NCBI RefSeq assembly: GCF_001975785.1
Contig: NZ_MSFI01000006.1
Span: forward strand, 124,001 to 188,000
Direction of reading: 5' to 3'
Source of the DNA: Domibacillus epiphyticus
GTDB taxonomy: Bacteria > Bacillota > Bacilli > Bacillales > Domibacillaceae
DNA: 64,000 bases
Below, piece after piece: positions 60,205-64,000 of the stretch; position 1 is the first letter of the stretch, and each line of letters begins with the position of its first letter. A program made the position numbers and the translations under genes. The notes beneath the pieces were generated by a model. The model had not been told where the DNA came from, did not search any database, and was given only the letters and a program-made list of their open reading frames with translations.

Positions 60205-60585
60205 ATGGAATTTAACATGAAAGAAGGCGGATTTACCGCTGAATTTCCTTTTGGTAAACTCGATATTTCAGGAGATGACCAATACGGATTCCGTCCATAT
60301 CAGCTGCTTGTTTCATCTATAGCAGTTTGCAGCGGCGGCGTTTTGCGTAAAATATTTGAAAAGCAGCGTCTTGATATTGAAGATATTACAATTCAAACAG
60401 ATGTGACACGTAATCCGGACGAGGCAAACCGAGTCGAAAAAATATCGGTTCACTTCATTATTAAAGGGAAAGGATTAAAAGAAGAAAAAGTAAAAAAAGC
60501 GCTTGAGTTGACGCGCAAAAATTGTGCAATGGTACAGTCAGTTATTCCCGCAATTGAGGTGGAAGAAACGTTTGAAATAAGATAA
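60205..60585 (+). CDS. OsmC-family peroxidase-like protein
   Basis: The 126-residue protein belongs to the OsmC/Ohr superfamily. The two redox Cys residues are Cys42 in SSIAVCSGG and Cys107 in RKNCAMVQSV; the catalytic Arg is probably Arg30 in GFRPYQLL. These enzymes reduce organic peroxides. The gene is divergent from zosA across a perfect PerR box, which supports peroxide induction. AGAAAGAGGTG precedes the ATG. It is not followed by an intact gene but by the remains of a cation exchanger. Confidence 0.9.
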   Translation: MEFNMKEGGFTAEFPFGKLDISGDDQYGFRPYQLLVSSIAVCSGGVLRKIFEKQRLDIEDITIQTDVTRNPDEANRVEKISVHFIIKGKGLKEEKVKKALELTRKNCAMVQSVIPAIEVEETFEIR

Positions 60586-60669
60586 TTTTTTCTTTGTGTA
60601 ATCAAAGTAAATAGCGGGTAATAACAAATTATTGTTATTTGAACGTGGATAGTGGAAAGATGGGAAAGC

Positions 60670-61111
60670 TATTTGCAGTGTGGCAGTCATTGCGCTTTCG
60701 ACTATAGGGGCGGGCTACAGAAAGTTTGGCGATCGTCGCAGGACCGCGTGTTGGAGGGCTTCTAAATGCAACGTTCGGGAATGCAGTTGAACTTATTATT
60801 TCTATCTTTGCTCTTAAAGCCGGACTTGTTGGAGCCGTTCTTGCGTCGTTGACGTGTTAGTTCTTGGAAACTTGAATGTTGAAGGCCGCCATGTTTATAG
60901 CGCCAAGTTCTTGTCTCTAATCTCCCTTTTTTTCAACACCAATGCCGCCTGTATCTAAGATTCCAGGCTTGTTTCAATGATTACGGCTGTATTTCTTGGA
61001 GTCAGTATTTCAAATAACGGGGAAACAAACTGGTTTGAAGGGTTGACACTTCTCGCTCCATACCTCATCATGGGAATCGGTTTTTACTTGCTGTACATGA
61101 AGGGAAGATGA
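60670..61111 (+). pseudogene. Decayed calcium/proton exchanger (YfkE/ChaA type)
   Basis: Fragments of a CAX-family antiporter are visible in several frames. VAVIALST starts it, then [46 protein letters not shown], and after a stretch with stops MITAVFLGVSISNNGETNWFEGL followed by YLIMGIGFYLL and a stop at 61109-61111. The GNAVEL motif is the diagnostic calcium-binding alpha repeat; the second repeat is absent. Only about 440 bases of a gene of about 1050 remain, with frameshifts and an internal deletion. yfkE lies in the same yfk neighbourhood in B. subtilis. The gene is certainly dead. Confidence 0.85.
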
Positions 61112-61114
61112 CAT

Positions 61115-61294
61115 ATGAAGCCGATTAATGACAAAGAAACTCAAGTTGTTTATTTAAAAGAGCGGTTAAATATTTTTATGGAAGTGCTCGATTCAATTGA
61201 TCCGGAAGAAACGGATGTAGAAGACATTGATCGTCTGATTGGAATGATTGATGACATTGAATTGAAATGTGAGCAGTTCCGCAATCGCGGATGA
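61115..61294 (+). CDS. SE1561-family small protein
   Basis: A 59-residue acidic helical protein (INDKETQVVYLKERLNIFMEVLDSID, then PEETDVEDIDRLIGMIDDIELKCEQF) matches the SE1561 family of Firmicutes, whose function is unknown. It starts three bases after the stop of the dead cation exchanger, with GGGAAG in the end of that remnant as ribosome binding site, and is followed by a terminator. Because the exchanger is broken, its promoter source is unclear. The sequence is intact and well formed for the family. Confidence 0.75.
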   Translation: MKPINDKETQVVYLKERLNIFMEVLDSIDPEETDVEDIDRLIGMIDDIELKCEQFRNRG

Positions 61295-61298
61295 TTGG

Positions 61299-61335
61299 AA
61301 CCCATTGAGAGTCAAAATTCTCAATGGGTTTTATT
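61299..61335 (+). terminator. Terminator after the SE1561-family gene
   Basis: AACCCATTGAGA pairs with TCTCAATGGGTT, followed by TTATT. The stem starts four bases after the stop codon. Confidence 0.8.
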
Positions 61336-61389
61336 AGTTTTCGTAATGTAAGCATTTGATCTTGGCTTCTCTTCTGAAAAAGAGAGCTA

Positions 61390-61404
61390 TTGAAACCGTT
61401 TGCG
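61390..61404 (+). promoter_or_regulatory. Candidate CcpA site (cre) upstream of fumarase
   Basis: TTGAAACCGTTTGCG matches 14 of 15 positions of the cre pattern WTGAAANCGNTTNCW. It ends about 30 bases before a TATAAT at 61437-61442, the likely -10 box, so CcpA could act from upstream. Confidence 0.45.
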
Positions 61405-61493
61405 ATTTTTTTCTTTAAAACGAGAATGTACAGGCGTATAATAAAAATATTGGAAACATTTTTAATACATAAGAATTCCTGAGGGGGAGCACA

Positions 61494-63035
61494 ATGAATC
61501 TCGAAAAGTTTCAGCAAAGTATGTATGAGCTAGTTGTCGAAACATCGACAAACCTTCCTAAAGATGTGCGCCGTGCAGTTAAAGCGGCGAAAGAACGTGA
61601 AAATGCAGGTACACGAGCAGCCATGAGTCTCGATACAATTACGACAAACATTAAAATGGCAGACGATAATATTTCGCCAATCTGTCAGGATACAGGCATG
61701 CCAACGTTTAAAATAAAAACGCCGGTCGGTGCTAATCAAATCCAAATTCAAAAAGCCATTTATGCAGCGATTGAGCAGGCGACAAAAGATGGGAAACTTC
61801 GTCCAAATTCTGTTGATTCCATCGACGGTTCAAACAGCGGCAATAACCTTGGCCCAGGGACTCCTGTTATTAAATTTGAGCAATGGGAAGAAGATTACAT
61901 AGACGCGCGCCTTATTTTGAAAGGCGGCGGATGTGAAAATAAAAATATTCAATATAGCCTTCCATGTGAGCTTGAAGGAATCGGAAAAGCAGGCCGCGAC
62001 CTTGATGGCATTCGCAAATGCATTATGCATTCCGTTTACCAGGCGCAGGGACAGGGCTGCTCAGCTGGATTTATCGGTGTCGGAATCGGCGGCGACCGTT
62101 CATCAGGCTACGATCTTGCGAAAGCACAATTATTCCGCAGTGTCGATGACGTAAATGAAAATGAGGATTTACGTAAATTAGAAGAATACGTTATGGAACA
62201 CGCAAATGAACTCGGCATTGGAACGATGGGCTTCGGCGGTGAAACGACACTTCTTGGGTGTAAGATAGGCGTTATGAATCGTCTGCCGGCAAGCTTCTTT
62301 GTATCTGTGGCATATAACTGCTGGGCATACCGCCGCTTAGGTGTTTCAATCAATGCGGAAACTGGCGAAATCAGTGAATGGTATTACCAGGATGGAGAAG
62401 ATGTTTCATTTGATACAGCTCAAAAAGAAGAACAGGAAGTGAAATCGGAAAGCCGCGTTGTCACTTTACAGGCACCGATTACAGAAGAACAAATTCGCGA
62501 CCTTAAAGTTGGAGATGTCGTGAAAATTAACGGTATGATGTATACAGGCCGTGACGCGATTCATAAATATTTAAGCACGAACGATTCTCCTGTTGATCTG
62601 AACGGTCAGGTTATTTACCATTGCGGCCCAGTTATGCTGAAAGATGAAGAAGGACAATGGCACGTAAAAGCAGCCGGTCCAACTACATCGATTCGGGAGG
62701 AGCCTTATCAAGGTGATATTATGAAGCGGTTCGGTATCCGCGCAGTGATCGGTAAAGGCGGAATGGGTCCCAAAACATTAAAAGCATTAGGCGAGCATGG
62801 CGGCGTATATTTAAATGCAATAGGCGGTGCGGCACAATATTATGCTGACTGTATTAAGGGCGTCGAAGGTGTGGACTTAATGAATTTCGGAATTCCAGAA
62901 GCAATGTGGCACCTTCGAGTTGAAGGTTTTACAGCGGTTGTGACAATGGATTCACATGGAAACAGTCTTCATCAAGAAGTTGATAAATCATCACTTGAAA
63001 AACTGGCGAAATTTAAAGAGCCTGTATTTGCGTGA
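61494..63035 (+). CDS. fumA: Class I fumarate hydratase
   Basis: The 513-residue enzyme is an iron-sulfur (class I, oxygen-sensitive) fumarase turning fumarate into malate. The alpha part has the cluster Cys residues, Cys64 in SPICQDTG and others in GGGCENKN and GQGCSAGFIGVGIGG. The beta part from about residue 325 (ITEEQIRDLKVGDVVKINGMMYTGRDAIHKYL) ends with IGKGGMGPKTL and FGIPEAMWHL. Alpha and beta are joined in one chain. B. subtilis uses class II FumC, so a class I enzyme is a lineage trait. The ATG follows GAGGGGGAG. A cre-like site lies upstream. Confidence 0.95.
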   Translation: MNLEKFQQSMYELVVETSTNLPKDVRRAVKAAKERENAGTRAAMSLDTITTNIKMADDNISPICQDTGMPTFKIKTPVGANQIQIQKAIYAAIEQATKDGKLRPNSVDSIDGSNSGNNLGPGTPVIKFEQWEEDYIDARLILKGGGCENKNIQYSLPCELEGIGKAGRDLDGIRKCIMHSVYQAQGQGCSAGFIGVGIGGDRSSGYDLAKAQLFRSVDDVNENEDLRKLEEYVMEHANELGIGTMGFGGETTLLGCKIGVMNRLPASFFVSVAYNCWAYRRLGVSINAETGEISEWYYQDGEDVSFDTAQKEEQEVKSESRVVTLQAPITEEQIRDLKVGDVVKINGMMYTGRDAIHKYLSTNDSPVDLNGQVIYHCGPVMLKDEEGQWHVKAAGPTTSIREEPYQGDIMKRFGIRAVIGKGGMGPKTLKALGEHGGVYLNAIGGAAQYYADCIKGVEGVDLMNFGIPEAMWHLRVEGFTAVVTMDSHGNSLHQEVDKSSLEKLAKFKEPVFA

Positions 63036-63040
63036 TAGGG

Positions 63041-63070
63041 AAGTCCCGGCTAAATACCGGGACTTTTTTT
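63041..63070 (+). terminator. fumA terminator
   Basis: AAGTCCCGG pairs with CCGGGACTT around a seven-base loop, running into seven T residues. Confidence 0.88.
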
Positions 63071-63159
63071 GATTAGAACAAATCTGTTTTCATGAGATAA
63101 CTTACCACGCATTACCCGCTTTTATTCAGCGCATTCTACTGAAAAAAGGTGGTGGAGTC

Positions 63160-63915
63160 GTGCGGCAAGTTATTTTCTTTATCATTTTTCTGTTTATGCT
63201 TCCAACCATTGCGGTATCATCTGAAGCCCTTCACTGGGGATTTCAAAAGGGAAGTGAAGGCATGCAGGCGCAGGCAGGGGAAAAATTAGATGAGATGCTG
63301 GAGAAATATGATTCCTATTACAAAGGGAATCCGAAAGACAAAGTCCTTTATTTAACGTTTGATAACGGGTACGAAAACGGCCATACGAAAACCATTCTCG
63401 ACACGCTAAAAAAAGAAAAAGTTCCTGCTGCGTTTTTTGTGACCGGCCATTACGTGGATAGTGCATCTGATTTAATTAAGCGGATGGTAAAAGAAGGCCA
63501 TATTATTGGTAATCACTCATGGCATCATTATGATTTAACAACGGTTCCTAATAGTACAGTAATTGAGGAAATAAAACTTGTCGAAAAAGAAGTGGCCAGG
63601 CTGACAAAGCAAAATAAGACGAAGTATGTTCGCCCGCCGCGCGGAATTTTTTCAGAAAATGTGTTAAAAACGGCACAAAAAGAAGGATATACACATGTCA
63701 TGTGGTCGATTGCCTTTGTGGACTGGTATGCGGATCAGCCCAAAGGGAAAAAGTATGCGTATGATGAAATTATGGAGCAAATCCATCCAGGTGCAGTCAT
63801 CATGCTGCATAGTGTGTCCAGAGATAATGCAGAAGCACTTCCTGATGTTATTCGTGATTTGAAAAAACAGGGATATACATTTAAGTCACTTGATGAACTT
63901 GCCGGTAATCAGTAA
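63160..63915 (+). CDS. pdaA: Peptidoglycan N-acetylmuramic acid deacetylase PdaA
   Basis: The 251-residue secreted enzyme deacetylates muramic acid during spore cortex synthesis, a step to muramic-delta-lactam. An N-terminal signal peptide ends near residue 20. The polysaccharide deacetylase domain has YLTFDNGYENGHT (Asp68 catalytic base; Asn where other families have Asp, as in PdaA), the His-x3-His motif in GNHSWHHYDLT, RPPRGIFSE and VIMLHSV. The start is GTG after GGTGGTGGAG. Its presence argues for an endospore former. It stands alone, between terminators. Confidence 0.94.
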   Translation: MRQVIFFIIFLFMLPTIAVSSEALHWGFQKGSEGMQAQAGEKLDEMLEKYDSYYKGNPKDKVLYLTFDNGYENGHTKTILDTLKKEKVPAAFFVTGHYVDSASDLIKRMVKEGHIIGNHSWHHYDLTTVPNSTVIEEIKLVEKEVARLTKQNKTKYVRPPRGIFSENVLKTAQKEGYTHVMWSIAFVDWYADQPKGKKYAYDEIMEQIHPGAVIMLHSVSRDNAEALPDVIRDLKKQGYTFKSLDELAGNQ

Positions 63916-63927
63916 CCGGCTTTTTTC
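63901..63927 (+). terminator. pdaA terminator overlapping the stop codon
   Basis: GCCGGT pairs with ACCGGC with the stop codon in the loop, and six T residues follow. Confidence 0.7.
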
Positions 63928-63984
63928 CTGTTCTTTTGATTAAAGTCTTTCTGTGATACAGTTATGGACGAGGTGAAAACAGAG

Positions 63985-64000
63985 ATGAAAAATGAAATCA
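63985..64000 (+). CDS. Possible start of a gene cut by the window end
   Basis: An ATG at 63985 follows GAGGTG and opens a frame M-K-N-E-I that runs off the end of the window; a GTG four codons upstream is also in frame. Only five codons are visible, so the product cannot be named. Confidence 0.3.

Noticed and set aside
1-64000. CRISPR arrays, tRNA or rRNA genes, cobalamin riboswitch, prophage
   Set aside because: Looked for repeat-spacer patterns, cloverleaf and rRNA signatures, a B12-box and phage genes; none found. The cobalamin operon leader lies outside the window.

Overview
The window looks like chromosome from a low-GC Gram-positive endospore former of the Bacillaceae. The evidence is strong AGGAGG-type ribosome binding sites, intrinsic terminators after most genes, a spore-cortex deacetylase (pdaA), and gene order shared with Bacillus subtilis: the kip/ycs block, gltC beside the glutamate synthase genes, yfkM/yfkK/yfkH neighbours, and zosA. 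I cannot name the genus. I see no rRNA, tRNA, CRISPR array, prophage or insertion sequence.

Layout. 1-4.1 kb: end of a cobalamin operon (cobU end, cobQ, cobS, cobC-like phosphatase, a degenerate second CobU-like gene, pduO-type adenosyltransferase). 4.2-10.3 kb: lipoprotein, TrhA/hemolysin III protein, DUF1836 protein, S-layer-homology protein with a very acidic tail, hot-dog thioesterase, LysR regulator, YciI protein. 10.4-18.2 kb: MFS transporter with no normal start codon, then the 5-oxoproline (kip) locus: pxpB, pxpC, accB, a deletion scar of accC, ycsI, kipR, pxpA and an Nramp-type transporter. 18.2-25.4 kb: SH3b amidase, katE, acsA, a true beta-carbonic anhydrase, thioredoxin-like protein, queF. 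25.5-28.9 kb: AT-rich frameshifted NERD gene, then mpsC-like, sbtA-like bicarbonate permease, a carbonic-anhydrase-like protein without zinc ligands, and a 57-residue basic protein. 28.9-35.7 kb: erythromycin esterase-like gene, then metH and yitJ behind a SAM-I riboswitch. 35.8-45.3 kb: GntR/ABC operon, sdpR-sdpI pair, mreBH, second thioesterase, argF, yeiH with a divergent LysR gene. 43.9-51 kb: glutamate synthase genes with divergent gltC. 51-64 kb: M29 aminopeptidase, motA-motB, yfkM, yfkK, alanine symporter, YtxH and YihY proteins, zosA and osmC flanking a perfect PerR box, a ruined yfkE-type cation exchanger, SE1561-family gene, class I fumarase, pdaA.

Working together. The cobalamin genes feed the B12-dependent MetH, whose methyl donor is made by YitJ under SAM control. 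PxpABC open 5-oxoproline to glutamate; two matching palindromes, each about 26-30 bases past a sigma-A -10 box, are the likely operators of KipR. The mpsC-sbtA-pseudo-carbonic anhydrase group looks like an inorganic-carbon uptake module in which the enzyme partner has become a non-catalytic, possibly regulatory, protein. Both mpsC and sbtA have a terminator-like hairpin directly before their ribosome binding site. This group is my best candidate for an undescribed system. Three genes are decayed or broken here: accC, the cation exchanger and the NERD gene.
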